DNA from: Dimorphilus gyrociliatus
Taxonomy: Eukaryota > Annelida > Polychaeta > Dinophilidae
Length of the DNA stretch: 64,000 bases
Assembly (NCBI GenBank): GCA_904063045.1
Contig: CAJFCJ010000012.1
Location: 1,736,001 to 1,800,000 of the forward strand
Direction of reading: 5' to 3'
Both the position numbers and the translations under genes were made by a program. Positions 13,401 to 25,535 of this stretch are shown here, one piece after another (the first letter of the stretch is position 1; each line of letters opens with the position of its first letter). A model generated the notes under the pieces. It was not told the origin of the DNA. It saw only the letters and a list, made by a program, of their open reading frames with translations, and searched no databases.

Positions 13401-16400
13401 ACGACGTGGCGCAATCTTTGGACGAAAATTGAAAACAGTGCGACGAAAATCATTAAAATAGCGAAAGTATTATACACAAATATAGCACGGTTAACAGAGT
13501 AAAGCGAGGTGAACTCAAAAAAAACTGGTCTATCACCAAATCACAATTGCTCCACTAAAAGCTGGGGCACTCACATACTGCGATGAATCTCTATTTCTGG
13601 CCCACAGAGGCCTCCTTAAGACAGTACTATTTCTATCACTAGATGGCATTACGCTAGTGCTACCATTCGAGGCTTTATCCGAAACATCCTCTTCCTCTTT
13701 TCGAACTTCATTTGTTTGGTATGAGTCCTTTTATTTATTGAAAGTGATATAAAAAAAACATCTCAAGCCTATGCTAAACACTTAAAAGAGTACGAAAATG
13801 TGCTAAATCTTAAAATAAATATTTTAGAAAAAAGTTGAAACTCGAAGTAAAATAACAAGAAAAAGCTTCTTTTCATAAACTTACCATATTGGGTTCATGT
13901 CTCATATCCATGGAATTATACTTGTATGCAGCATGTGTATTCTGGTATGAATCTCTTATTTGATTATTTAGGGTTAAAGGTCTTTGCATATTAGTATTCA
14001 GAGAGTTCAGGCTAACATTCCAAAAGACCTTAGTATCCGATATTGCTCTTCTAACGGCTGTTTCTATTCTACCAGGTTCGATTTGTGTCTACAGTAGAAT
14101 TAAAAATAATTAATTAAGAAAGAAAGATTAATAATGGATAATTATATATATATATATATATATATTAGTATATATATATATATATATGAATATGTTTCAG
14201 TACATCAAATCCTCTCTGTTTCACAATGAATTTAATATCAGGAACTTTGACAAAAGAAGCTGTAAGTTGCATAGATTCGTTTCTCATGTCGGAGATAACA
14301 TAAATCTGAAATAGGTGTTATGCAGTTAAAAAGAGTTATGAATAGATAAACTATACAAAGTAGAAGAAATAAAGTAGTTAAGAGAAAGAATAAATTATAC
14401 CTGGTACTTAATCTAAAAGAAAAGAAAAGAGAAAGAAAGTGAGAAGGGAAGTAAACACTAAATTGAATACAAAGCTATACCTGTCCAGTCAGTCGCTGTA
14501 TGTTTAGCTCGCAGTTTGCGCTTATTACTCCGCTTTGAGTTTGTTGGAGCGCTGTCATAAGGAAAGCTACATCACAAGCTTCAACATCCGCTTTAACAGT
14601 CTATAGAAATAAAAACAAAAGGGTAAATAGATACTTTCAAATTATGAAAAGAGAGTAGGGGTCATGCTACTAATTACAATTGATAGTGGGTGTTCCTTTC
14701 CTACTAAGGAATTATCTTAATAATATTTTTCCATACGTACTAGTGATTCACTGTCTTCAATATTTGTAGAAAGGTTCGAAATTTTCGGTGGAAGACTACC
14801 GGCTACGATGTTCTCGAACTTAACTTGGACATCACCCTGTGAGAAAATCAATAAAATTGTTATGGCCCCGAGTTGTTTAGTTGATGGTCTCTCCAAGTTA
14901 TTACCTCTCCCCTAAAATAGTTTAATTTATCTAAGAAACAACCACATTAGTATATGCATGCTGAACTGGAGTGTTTTATCATTTTGTATATAACGTTGTA
15001 ATAAATAAAACGGGACAGTATTATCTTTAGCTTTTGTAAACACCTGCATTTAGCGCATAACGTAAATGCAGCAGATGCTGTCTGCAATCGCTGTACGCGT
15101 TGTATGAAAGCTTTACTAAATCAATAAGTAAGTTATTACAATTCTCATCATCATAAAAGTAATCCGAATAAAATTCCATATTGCTATAATCTTGGTGTTC
15201 GCTAAACCACACCCTATTTAGTACACCGTACTGAAAAATATACCTTACAACTTAAAAAAAGAGCAGTACCTTTTCATTTAAATAAAATAAAAAAAAGATT
15301 CATATAATGCAAAACAAATAAAAAGCCTTCGGAACACCTACAAACGTCCGTGAACTAAATATAGATTAGTTGCAGTCCATCAGAATAAGGAATATGGTTG
15401 TAATTTTCAACTACATCGATTTTCCACATCTTCCAACAAGTAATGAAACCAAACTATCGAAAGTAGATTAATCTTGCTTCTTGGGGAAATGAAATAATAA
15501 AAGAAGTAGACCAAAGCAATATGTGAGGTGATGGAAAATACACAAAAAGTAAAAATAACAAGATAATAATGGAAACGAAACTTGGATTGCGCCAAGCGTC
15601 GACTCTATAGATTTATGAATACTCTTTTGAAATTAAAGAAAGAGAATACACAAGAAAAGGAAATATAGAACAGCTTGTAGAACATTAAAAAGATAATGTA
15701 GCACGCAATAAAAATTATTCTAAATATAAAGCGTAGAAATAAAGATGACAGGAGATCTGCTTTAGAGCGGATTTAGTTTAGATGAGATTGGGGAGAAACA
15801 GAGATAGAATTATGGCTTAAACATATTTAATTCAACCTCATATTGAGAGAGTTAGCGTAAATTTTAATTATGTGTAATCAATATTTGTCGCACGGAAAAA
15901 AGAATTATTTTGTAAAAAAGCGAAGTGTTTGTTAAGCATTTTGTTCTTTCTCCATTTTACTTTATTGTTAGGCATTACATACAAAAATAAACTAATGATG
16001 CTTAGATTGACTATAATATCTTATTCATGATAGAAAATTACCTTAGGATAAGCAAGTATAAAAAAAAACAATTGCTGTTTTTTTTAACTGCTCGAAAAAA
16101 AATGAATTGTTTCCTGAATTCTAAGCTTTTTCATCGATTGTTAGTATTTGTTTTTTTCTATATCAACATTGTGGTACGATATTAAATAGCTTTAGTGCCA
16201 TAAAGAACCATTGTCGAGCAAATAATAAACAAAACTTACCGGCTTGAGTGTGTTCTGCAAAGCAGTCTTATTCAATTCTTCAATCCATTGCTGCACAAGC
16301 CAAGGCGTTTGGTGTAAATGAACGTAAAGCCATTTAAGGACAGAGTTAACCCAAAAGCACGATTCCCCACCCAAACCAGTAACATATCCAGCCCTTCCGA

Positions 16401-16620
16401 AAGATATTGTTCTTTTTGAAAAAAACCGAAGATAAATATGAATAGCAGCCACTGTCGCAAAAGCTAAGCCTATCCAAGCTAGGAAAAACATATCGAGAAT
16501 ATTTAGCCGGGAAAGAGAGAAGTTCCTATAGAAATCGCCTAGTTTTTCACACTTCTCAACCAAGTTGCTGTAAGTCTCCCCGAGTTTGTACCAAACTAGT
16601 TTTGCAGTAACATCTACCAT
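7436..16620 (-). CDS. C2CD2L/TMEM24-like SMP and C2 domain lipid-transfer protein
   Basis: Exons, 5' to 3': 16240-16620, 14741-14836, 14481-14600, 14204-14305, 13885-14088, 13575-13727, 13242-13332, 13047-13155, 12915-12979, 12719-12837, 12541-12615, 9144-9237, 8994-9092, then 8752-8849 or 8618-8730, perhaps 8150-8179, then 7941-8028, 7743-7874 and 7436-7689. About 770 aa. The order is a membrane helix (residues 42-65), an SMP-like lipid-binding region (about 95-300), a C2 domain (KLLVKVIKATGVSDIDTG, DPYCIVSMDE, FNPFWDEHF) and a basic tail (KKKRSLGSALRRRFNKK). Vertebrate TMEM24 tethers ER to plasma membrane and moves phosphatidylinositol, and the basic tail binds the plasma membrane. The 3.3-kb intron 9238-12540 holds two SLC16 genes on the other strand. 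Confidence 0.9.
8150..8179 (-). other. possible 30-nt microexon of the C2CD2L-like gene
   Basis: Minus-strand reading: acceptor ctgtcag, ten codons (PRDSSRSRRK), then donor gtagga. The exon is phase 0 on both sides, so it can be included or skipped without changing frame. Its RS-rich basic content matches the neighbouring polybasic tail. It is not proven. Confidence 0.4.
8618..8849 (-). other. alternative exon pair in the C2CD2L-like gene
   Basis: Exon 8752-8849 (98 nt) and exon 8618-8730 (113 nt) each have an acceptor and a donor, and both enter in phase 1 and leave in phase 0. Only 21 nt lie between them, from a gtgagt donor to a tttttgcag acceptor, too short for an intron. Using both would break the frame, so transcripts should contain one or the other. 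The first encodes a Met/Thr/Arg-rich 33-codon segment. The second encodes a 38-codon segment with DPAALAIRHLEAKAQN and a Thr/Pro stretch. Confidence 0.7.
9395..10821 (+). CDS. SLC16-type monocarboxylate transporter-like protein, nested copy A
   Basis: Exons 9395-9614, 9673-9816, 9899-10633 and 10685-10821 encode 411 aa with about 12 hydrophobic helices, as expected of the major facilitator superfamily. The N-terminal signature PPDGGWSWVVLFGAF before and within helix 1, and EYFVEKKGMAILLMHCGAGVG around helix 5, are typical of SLC16. Transport of a small monocarboxylate or similar solute is likely, but the substrate cannot be read from sequence. The start is the first ATG; upstream codons in frame contain no ATG. 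The last intron is 51 nt, a multiple of three and free of stops, so an unspliced reading also stays open, but splicing restores the conserved GTFRDETGTY segment. The gene lies wholly inside an intron of the C2CD2L-like gene on the opposite strand. Confidence 0.92.
10822..11083 (+). other. spacer between the two nested SLC16 genes
   Basis: 262 bp of AT-rich sequence between the stop of copy A and the start of copy B. It must contain the 3' end of A and the promoter of B. No coding signal. Confidence 0.5.
11084..12527 (+). CDS. SLC16-type monocarboxylate transporter-like protein, nested copy B
   Basis: Exons 11084-11294, 11356-12306 and 12361-12527 encode 442 aa with about 12 membrane helices. 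Signature residues are PDGGWGWMVVVGGFF at helix 1 and EYFHKKKALAMSIVFTGDSFG near helix 5. A large charged loop (about residues 220-255, rich in K/E/D) lies between helices 6 and 7, as in the family. It shares with copy A the first and last intron positions but lacks A's second intron, so the pair looks like a tandem duplication with one intron gained or lost. The stop lies 13 bp before exon 12541-12615 of the host gene. An AATAAA at 12648-12653 means its 3' UTR probably overlaps that exon in antisense. Confidence 0.92.
12648..12653 (+). terminator. poly(A) signal AATAAA, SLC16-type copy B
   Basis: First AATAAA on the plus strand after the copy B stop, 121 bp downstream and inside an intron of the host gene. 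Cleavage here would put the 75-nt host exon 12541-12615 within the antisense 3' UTR. Confidence 0.45.
14143..14187. repeat. (TA)n microsatellite
   Basis: Two (TA)n runs, 14143-14165 and about 14169-14187, broken by one interruption, inside the intron between exons 4 and 5 of the C2CD2L-like gene. Confidence 0.9.
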
Positions 16621-17290
16621 CGCACCGACCAATCGCCTTTCTTTTTATTTTTAGAGAAAATTGTTTGGCATTCGTATAGGTACGGTTCGCCAGGAATTTT
16701 AGATAACGATATCACGTTTCTCTGATTCCGACCGCATTCGGCCGTAGTCAGCGCCACCTGGATGGTTAAGGTTAAGGTTGAAAAGTGGATAGTTTCGTAT
16801 TTTTTTCAAACTCTTTATTAATGTTTTTAAACAATAATTTAGTATCTTCTATGAAAGATAGCCGATTAAAATAATTTTACGATAAATTTTAACCGGAAGT
16901 AGAGTTGAATAAATTACGCGCCACTTTTGAATCCTTAAGGAGTTCGATTGTTAATAGTCATGCAAATATTTAAGCTGGATTACTTTACGAAGCTTCATAT
17001 ACCCAGAGGTATTCAATCAATTACACAAATTGTTTACAAATATTAGCTTGCGTTATGCATTCATTGTTTTAACGTTAAATACCACAAATCCTAAGATTTC
17101 GTAATATGTTTGTTCACGCTTGGTTGAATTATAATATCATAGTTGAATCTTATGGTTCCCTATTCCCCCTTATTAATATAGATAGCTCAAAGCTATTCAA
17201 ATTTTAGGCCATACAACCATATACCATAGAATTGTGTATTGCTTGTGCAAACTGAATAGGAAACTACGTTGAATTTGAGTTACTTAAAAA
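16621..17290. promoter_or_regulatory. divergent intergenic region, C2CD2L-like / PSTPIP-like
   Basis: 670 bp between two divergent starts. The part at 16680-16780 is less AT-rich and includes AGCGCCACCTGG (16750-16761), a copy of the recurrent motif described in findings. No further gene seen. Confidence 0.5.
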
Positions 17291-19790
17291 ATGACTACCA
17301 ATTTATCGTTTGAACACTGCTTCTGGGTAAGTTTGTTAGATCAAACTATTTAAAATCGATTGTTTGACAAAGAGAGCTATCTTTAGTGTAAATATAAAAA
17401 AAAATTGGTGGGCTATTACTCGAAATGTGAAAATTCAAGTTGATGTTTAAAATATGCCACAAACAGATACATTAAAGAAAATTCAAAGAAATACAATAGA
17501 ATTATAAACGTGTAATACTGTATACAGTATGTTCTATAGTACAGATGGGTGCAAGATAAAACTGGTATTGTGGGAGGGCTAAGTGACCAAAAAGAGTACA
17601 AAGCGGGAAAGTGCAAGAGAGAGAGAGAGTTGCTACAACATCGTGAACGTTATATATAACTATGAAATACAAGGATGAGAGAAAGAAGTATTAATATATT
17701 TACATTAATTGCGTCAATTAGAAAATGATGTATGAAAAACAAATCTTTATACAATCGATATATTACACATATGTATAATTTACAAATATATTTATAGAAT
17801 TAAATTATTCTTTTAGGATGAGAAGATTAATGAAACAAACGGATTTTCAATACTTAATAATAAGATGAAAGAGTCCGAAGGTATGTGTAAGAGCTATTCC
17901 GAATTTTTGGAGCATCGGTAAGTAAAATTATAATAATCAATGAATTATTTAAGTATTTACTTAATTTGTATATATATCTATATATGTAAATAATATGCGT
18001 TCAAAATAGTAATGTCTACTTATATGGGCATTTTTTCATACGTGTATAGAGTATATATATTAAAATTAGAATATTTTCTAATTCAGTAATGTTACAGTAT
18101 AGACTATACTTGGCATATTGAAATAGAACACAATAGACTATATCATATCTTATCTTATATTTTGTTTTATACTTTACAGAGCGAAGTTAGATATGCAATA
18201 TTCAAAGGACTTAAAAAAACTATTAAAACATTTTAGTATAAATTCCGAATTTGGGTGTGTTATTAATAGCAAATATGACTCACATTTATAATAAACATTT
18301 TATTTTATACTAATATTTTTAAGAAATAATAGAAGGAATTTGCATATATACATATTACATATTCAAACGCATCGATAGATTACTTAAAGATTCCTTTGCT
18401 GTGTTGAAATCGGAGACTGAAAAGATTTGTCAACATCATGCAGACTATTCAGAAAGTCTGAGAGAGAGTTCAAGGAGGATGAAGGAATTCTATGGAGACT
18501 ATAGAAGGAAACGAAAACTTGTTAGTAAAATAATTTTCTATCTTACAGTCCCGCATAGAAGTTTTAGATGTAAACTGATAAGTTAATGAGATATGACTTT
18601 ATCTACTATTATATCAAGTGCCCTTGCCGTCACATCCTTTAATGTATGCTATATAAGTATTAAAACTTTTCTTCTGATAAATATCTGAAGGCTGAAACAA
18701 TTAGTTAGATAAAATAAGAGCAGATTAATCGGTTTATTATCTAAAATAGTTTGTTTAAGGTAAACTATATGAATATTAATTCTACTGTTTTGTTTTCGTT
18801 TTAGGAAAAAGACAAGGTTCAAGAATATCACGCTAAAGCTGTAACTGAATATGACAGAGCAATTAAAACCAAAGATGATTATCACACTAAAAAAATAATT
18901 TCTGATTCTCCGGAAAATAATAGTAGCTGTGATAATCTAAATCCCGAAAAACAAGGAAAGGTAAATTGAAACAAAACCATAGTAATTAATTTATCATTGC
19001 TTTTAAAAATACTAAAGTATTGGGTTTGCTTTCCCCAATGTTTTAGATACATGAGAAGAGAGATAAACTTAAAAGAGAAGCTGATGCAGCAGGTAATAAA
19101 TTCTTTATTTCATTTTACCTTAAATTACAAAATATATATTAATACTATAATACATTTATTCTACAAAAAAAACTATATATTTTAGAGAGTAAATATAGAA
19201 CATGCTTAGTTGACTTAGATAAAGCATTAACGAAATGGGGAAAAGTGTACCATGAAATGTGCTCAGTAAGTTCCATAGAAGATTATTAATTTATATCAAA
19301 AGAGTAAACCTTTTTATATTCTTTTTTTGTATCTTTTTGTTTAAATAGAAAGCCGAAAGGTTAGAGAAATCTCGAATCATTTACATTAGAAATGAAATAT
19401 GGGCGTATGCTAATTTTGAATCTTTAAGGAACGTTGAAATCGATAAAGTACACTTTTCTTTGAAAATGAAGAACTATTCGAATATTATTAATTTTAATAA
19501 TTTAACTTTAATTATTGTAGAGTTGCGAGGAAGTTAGAAAATCATTAGAAAAATGCGATGAAGAAGAAGATATTAGGAAATTTATCAAAGAAAATACTAC
19601 AGGAATCACTACTCAACCAAAAGCACCACCGTTCGAATCATCACCTTCGGAAAGGTCTGCTTCAAATCCTATTGATAACTATGAACCAGAAGGACATCTA
19701 CCGAATTATCAACAATCCCAAGAAGAAAAAATGCGTGAACAATACCTGGAAAGACAGAACAAAGAATTTTCCTGGACAGCTAGTAAATAA
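17291..19790 (+). CDS. F-BAR domain protein, PSTPIP2-like
   Basis: Nine exons, 17291-17326, 17817-17917, 18180-18254, 18379-18520, 18805-18960, 19047-19092, 19186-19265, 19349-19447 and 19521-19790, encode 334 aa. The start MTTNLSFEHCFW followed by GFSILNNKMKESEGMCKSYS and AKLDMQYSKDLKKLL is the F-BAR (FCH) beginning of PSTPIP proteins. Helical segments DSFAVLKSETEKI, KVQEYHAKAVTEYDRAI and WGKVYHEMCSKAERLEKSR follow, and about 80 polar residues end the protein. F-BAR dimers bend membranes and link them to actin. No SH3 domain is encoded, as in vertebrate PSTPIP2, whose length also matches. An optional final exon (19848-19903, basic, KKTKKIKKK) could be reached from a gtaaat donor at 19783. 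AATAAA lies at 19919-19924. Confidence 0.9.
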
Positions 19791-21307
19791 TATTGATTAA
19801 ACATTACCTTTCAATTAATAATTTCTAATTATACATTTCTTTTTTAGAAGAAGACTAAGAAGATAAAGAAGAAAATCAATAGCATTTTATTTTACTATAA
19901 TTAACTTAAACTTAACTAAATAAAGAATATTAAACATAGCATATCTTGCTCTTAAATATATCTATCGTTAATGCTCTTATTTTTAATAGTTTATTCTTAT
20001 ATCTATCAAATGTTAATTAATTTTTCTTTTTTAATTTTCTTATTCTGATCCAAATTCCTTCTGTCTTTCTTCTTCGTACGAAATTAATACCAATACAACA
20101 TCGTCATTATTCTCTAGCCTAGGCTTAATTTCTCTCTTTTTCTTTTAAGAAAAGGCAACAAACTTAACACGACTGTCTACATCACTTTGTAAATTGAGTA
20201 ATAATAGATCAAAACTGCACAACAAATTAAAGATATCCTTCGTTATGAAGAAATAGAAATTGATATTTTTTTTTAAAAAAAAAATAAAAGAGAAATACTC
20301 TCTTTCTTTAGCTAATAATACATTTCCGTTAAATATTTCAACAACCAGTAATATTGTATATTCAGTAAAAAAAATAAATATATACAACATATTGGTACGT
20401 ATAAAATATAACGTCGATATTTCGTTTTAATTAAATTTGACCTAGATTAATATTTCTTAAGCGAAAGATTTTTTTTTGGATTGTAGCTAAAAAAAACCCC
20501 TATGCATTAAATGTTATATAATTAAATTTTTATATCTTTACATTATTTTTAAGTACTGTTTCAATTGTAGGTCATATATCAAAGTATAAATACAAACCAC
20601 ATAATTTTTTAGTGCAATATACTGTATAATGCATATGTTTCATAAATTATTACATATATATAGATATATATGGTACATAGATGGATATATAGCGTATATA
20701 TATATATATATATATATGCTGTATTATGTAAATATAACTGTACCATATGTATTGAAAAGGTATGGGATTTTATAGTCCTATTAGAGGAAATAATAACGGA
20801 CTAATAAAAAACTACTTAGAGAAGTGAAAGAAATAGATGATGCTGAAAAAAGATTTTTATATCGCTAATTCTCTCTCTCCTCTCTCTCTCTCCCTCCCTC
20901 TCTTTTTTGATATATTCAAAAAATATTCAGCTAAAATAGTGTCCACGTCTAATAGAATTTAATCATTAATCCTACGAATGATGTAATATAAAGCTTAACT
21001 AAAAAAAAAATGATTTTAGGTTCAAGAATCTGGACAAATGATTATAGTTTTAATAGGATTTGATGATCAATTGAGACTTTTTCTAACACAAGATCAATTA
21101 GTTGAATAAAGATATGCATATCATATATAGTTTATTTAATTTCTTAATATAATCTTATGTATATCATCTCTTGTTTAGAGTTACTCGAACATTTCACTGA
21201 AGATATATGATTCTACATGGGTACAATTACAAAGTCTCTTTAATAAACCAATATAGCTCTTTTTTTAATTTTAAGGATTTCATTTGACTGTCTTCACTTT
21301 TATTAAT
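19791..21307. other. convergent intergenic region with simple repeats
   Basis: About 1.5 kb between the 3' ends of the PSTPIP-like gene and L2HGDH. It contains a (TA)n run at about 20695-20717, a CT-rich run at about 20871-20902 and many A/T homopolymers. Apart from the optional PSTPIP-like exon at 19848-19903, no coding segment is supported. Confidence 0.6.
20871..20902. repeat. (CT)n-rich microsatellite
   Basis: An almost pure CT/CCT tract of about 32 bp, in noncoding DNA. Confidence 0.85.
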
Positions 21308-23219
21308 TTATTGATAACTCTTCCAATCGAAAAGCGTCGATGCTCTATCTGTTACCATCCTTGCTATTGCTAACGAGCTTGTGGCGGCTGGGGAGGGAGC
21401 ATTTCTAACGTGCAACATTCTTGAGGATAACGATCCTGTACCGGAATCAAAAACAAAATCGTCGACCAATGAACCGTCAGGCGCTAAGGCTTGCGCTCTT
21501 ACCCCAGCTGGGCCCCTATAAAATATAGTTAACGATAGGCAAGAAACTAATGAAATGTTAAGAAGCTGTTTACTTGGTAACATCGGAAAGCTGCAATTCT
21601 GGAACAAATCTCTGTAACTGTTTGACCTGAGCCGAAATGAATACACCCCTGTAAAGTTCACCAAACGCGTAAGAAACATTCTTAAAGACGAGCTTTCTCA
21701 ATCCCCTAGTATTGGATAGATAAATTCAAAGGTATGATTGTCTTACTTTGAACTGAGATTAACAGAGACTATTAGACTTACGAATAAGCTGCAGCCTCTG
21801 AGAATTCCTTTAAACTGAAGTCAAATAACTTATAACCTTCCCTTTTAAATGCCAAAACAGCATTTGGCCCCAACCACACATCTCCATTCATTCTTGGTGT
21901 GAAATGAACTCCTAAAAAGGGGAATTTGGGATCAGGAACTGGATAAATGTTTCCTCTAACAAGATCGCTCTTTTCTTTCTTTAACAGCAAATACTCTCCT
22001 CTAAATGGCACGATTTTAGGATGCGGTGTGCCTCCAGATAAAGCGGCTACTTTATCCGATTGCAAACCAGTGCAGGTAATAACGTAACGAGTGCGGATTT
22101 TGTACGGCTGTCAAATATGTAACGAATATTTTAAAGCATTACTATTATCTGGTTTAGGTGCAATCTCACTTGAGACTTTAGGCTAATCTCCACAGGAAAA
22201 TCATCATCAGTCATTCCAGATTCTCTAAAACCGGTTACTTCGTGATTTAAGAATATTTTTCCGCCACTCTTTTCAAAGTTCTTTCCATAAGATCTAGATA
22301 CTTCAGCCCAATCAACAATACCCGTGTGAGGAGAGTGAAGAGCTTTTAGACCCTGATGTTGTAAAGACGAAAATAAGTATTCTATTGAAAATAAACTCCC
22401 TGGGGATATACGTTCTCATATTTAATAATCTTACACGACAATTCGGTTCGATTTCTCTTATTCCTTCCTCATTTTCAATTAATTTCAAATCAGGTACGTC
22501 ATTTTTTAAGCCTCTTTCGTGTAAATTGGCTAAGCGTGGCAATTCGTCAGGTTGAGTTGCTACAATTAACTATAAAGGTAACAAAACAAATTTTGATGTA
22601 TATATGGGTCTTCTTAAAGTTAAGTACTATACTTTTCCGCATTTTTTATATGGTACGTTGTTGGCGTCACAGTATTCGTACGCTAATCGAAGTCCTTCCA
22701 CGCATAGTTTTGCCTTTAGTGACCCAGGTACATAATAAATTCCCGCGTGTATAACACCGCTGTTATTACCACTTTGATGGGCAGCTGAGAATAAAATTAA
22801 AAAGTAAAATACAGAGTGACAATATAATATTTAATAAGTATCCATTACCCAATTTATCTTCCTTTTCTAGTACACAAGACTCTAAAAAAGGAAATTTGCG
22901 CATGGCAGTGTAAGCGCTTGCCAGTCCCACAATACCCCCTCCAACATAAACACAATCGAAATACTTGTAATTTTCAGTATCTTTTTGACTGGCTTTAGAG
23001 ATTTTACCAGTTGGATTTTTTTCAACCGCGGCTGAAGGACCCCTACGAAAATAGGGTAATTTTGTTTAATTTAATATTCTAAGAAATAGCAATCAAATCA
23101 AAAAACAGAACTTACACATGAGTATTTGATGAAAAGTTATTTACACCATTTACCCGTAATAAACAATGCAATTTCGCTGTTTTTGACAATAGTCGAATTT
23201 GATGACCTCTCAATGCCAT
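21308..23219 (-). CDS. L2HGDH: L-2-hydroxyglutarate dehydrogenase, mitochondrial
   Basis: Eight exons, 23116-23219, 22849-23042, 22633-22784, 22435-22569, 22170-22352, 21782-22107, 21574-21705 and 21308-21515, all in frame, encode 477 aa (human 463). This FAD enzyme oxidises L-2-hydroxyglutarate to 2-oxoglutarate at the mitochondrial inner membrane, a metabolite-repair step. The first about 30 residues are basic and free of acidic residues, fitting an import signal. The FAD-binding glycines are at about 68-74 (VGGGIVG). Other family blocks are [66 protein letters not shown] and [14 protein letters not shown] with [13 protein letters not shown] near the end. The start is the first ATG of an open first exon. 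Confidence 0.97.
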
Positions 23220-23797
23220 TGTCGGCGGCAGTTACTTATTTTGATTTTATTGTATAAAAAAAGAATGAAATATGAAAAAAAGCATAAAAATTCAATTTAT
23301 TAAATAATATTATAAAAAAAATAAATAAAATATAACTTTCTATTTTTTATAAAATTTGTTTTTTCTGTCAATAAATAGGTGCTCCTCAAAAAATTCTTTA
23401 GATATAAACAGAACGAAACTAAACAAACTTATTTTTATAAATATTGATGTTTTCCATAAAAATTATAATATTGAAACTAAGCGGCATTTTTGTTAAAGCA
23501 AAGGATAACTGAAAATCAGTAATATCTAATCGGAACTTGGAAACTAGTTAGTAGTTATAAAAAATCTTTATGGAAGAGTTGTGTAAATATCTGAAAACCT
23601 TCTTATAGTGGTATTATAAACTAAATTATTGTTTAAATACAAGGAAAAAAGCTTTTATGTCTTGTATGAAATTAACTTTATAAAGTAAATTTTATTATAA
23701 GATGATAGCTACAAAAAGAAATATAAATATTCTCCGAATGTCAACGATATGATAAAGAGTTTAGTAAATGTGAACAATTACGTTGGAATATTTTTCA
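23220..23797. other. intergenic, L2HGDH promoter and presenilin 3' flank
   Basis: 578 bp between two genes on the same strand. It is very AT-rich and contains a TTTATT (minus-strand AATAAA) near 23290. No coding signal. Confidence 0.5.
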
Positions 23798-25535
23798 TCA
23801 TATAAATACTTGATGAGCTGCTGTCCTTGTCATAAATGGTTTAACAATTTGACTTGTTGCAAAATAGAATATAAGACCAAAAAATATCGATATTGGTAAA
23901 GCTGGCAGGGCTCTTTTGAATATAGCTAAGAGGAAGAGAGTCAGACTGAGTCCCTGTAACAATTAGACATATAATTTTTTCTATTGTTAAGCATTAAATA
24001 TAATTAATTGCAATAAACTTACAATTAAGATAGCTATAAAACACGCTAAGGTAGTATTCCAGTCACCGTATGAAGAAGCCTTACCAACCAGTAGACTGTA
24101 AAATATAAAATCACCCAAACCCAACTTAACACCTCTTTCCTCTTCTACCGATTCACTCGATAACGATCTCATTGCTAATTGGCTGTTATTATTTGCATTA
24201 TCCCCCTGATTATTTTGAGCTGGAACATCAGCCGTTTGGTTCGAATCCACTCCAAAATTAGGGTTAGTTCGGCCCTCAAGTCGGTGTGTTTCTTTGGAAA
24301 AAAAATCTATAATTAAATAATGACTGCATTTGCAATTCAACAGTTTTGCTATCGAAAAAATATAGTTCTTGAGTCTGTTTGTTTACACTTTATGATGGTT
24401 ACAACACTATAGTATTTTATACTTTTTATGGTTATTTATGAGCAATATTTATCACTTTTACCTGTATTACCACCTTGTGCAGCAGGTACGTCATCTGCAG
24501 CATTTACAATCCAAGCCATTGTTGATGAATAAATTAAACCGGGCATAATCTGTTCATTTCTCTCGTGAGCAGTTTCAACTAATATCTTAAGTGGTCCAAA
24601 TGGACATAGAACAGCAACTAAATCCCAAACTGAAATTAATGCCAATAAAACCCATGTTGTCCAATCAGGTAAATATTTTATGAAGACTAAGGCCATTAAA
24701 GAGGAAATTATAATGTGGTATAATTGCTGCAGTCTTAGAGGCCCTTTCCAATGAATACAAGCCATTCCAGGCACACCGAAATTCCATATAACTAAGGCGG
24801 TTGTTAAATAATCCATAGGTACGTTGTATCGTTCTAAAACTTGTCCCCAATATATTAATGCAAACAAAAATAAAAGGAGTAAACTAGAAACAATCAACCA
24901 TCCATGAATTATTTTGTAGCAGCTGAACTTGTAAAGGAGTATCAGCACGACAGTCATAACAATGACGACGGATAGAAAAATCAAAGTATTTGCCAAAGAA
25001 ATCCCAAACCTTGCAGCGCCAGTACTAGACTTTTCAGACAAAGGGGTATAAAAGAATGTACCAGAGGATTGTGTGTAATTTGTTGCCGATGTTACTGTTG
25101 CTACAACTATAATCATACACAATGTAACAGGAACAAAAAGTCGAATAATGTTGGTTGCTCCTTTAAACAGAGCTAAGTCTATTCTCTCATCCACTTCTTC
25201 TTGATCGGAAGAAAAGGGTTCATTTCGGGAATTGTTTTGAGTACCATTCTATAAAGACAATTAAAATAAAATTTTAGTTATTATAATAATTACATTTCAT
25301 GATAAGCAACGATTAGCAATGTAATCACAATTATTAACATTATTATAGTATTTAACAGAATGTGATACCTGTTGCGCTGGCTCCTGTGGTACGTCAACAT
25401 TAATATAATCTTGGATGTTTACATTGGGAGGTAACTGCTGATTTGTCCTAGGCTGAAATAGTTCGTTTTTCAAATGTAATATAGAAACTTCTTGATAATA
25501 TTTTACTTTAATTATAATTAACAAACCTCTTCCAT
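23798..25535 (-). CDS. PSEN: presenilin, catalytic subunit of gamma-secretase
   Basis: Five exons, 25527-25535 (nine bases encoding MEE), 25369-25452, 24462-25248, 24023-24291 and 23798-23953, encode 434 aa. Presenilin is the intramembrane aspartyl protease of gamma-secretase and cuts Notch-type and other type I membrane proteins. Multiple hydrophobic helices, the second catalytic motif GLGDFIFYS, the ALPALP (PAL) motif and the C-terminal [13 protein letters not shown] are all present. The hydrophilic loop between them is short and Asn/Gln-rich. The first catalytic motif, normally YD, reads [12 protein letters not shown]: the aspartate is kept but the preceding tyrosine is tryptophan. The first ATG exon is tiny but in frame, with consensus splice sites. 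Confidence 0.96.

Noticed and set aside
15027-15595. Minus-strand frames in the first intron of the C2CD2L-like gene
   Set aside because: No family match and no matching splice phases; the flanking exons 16240 and 14836 already join in phase 0 with continuous SMP-like sequence.
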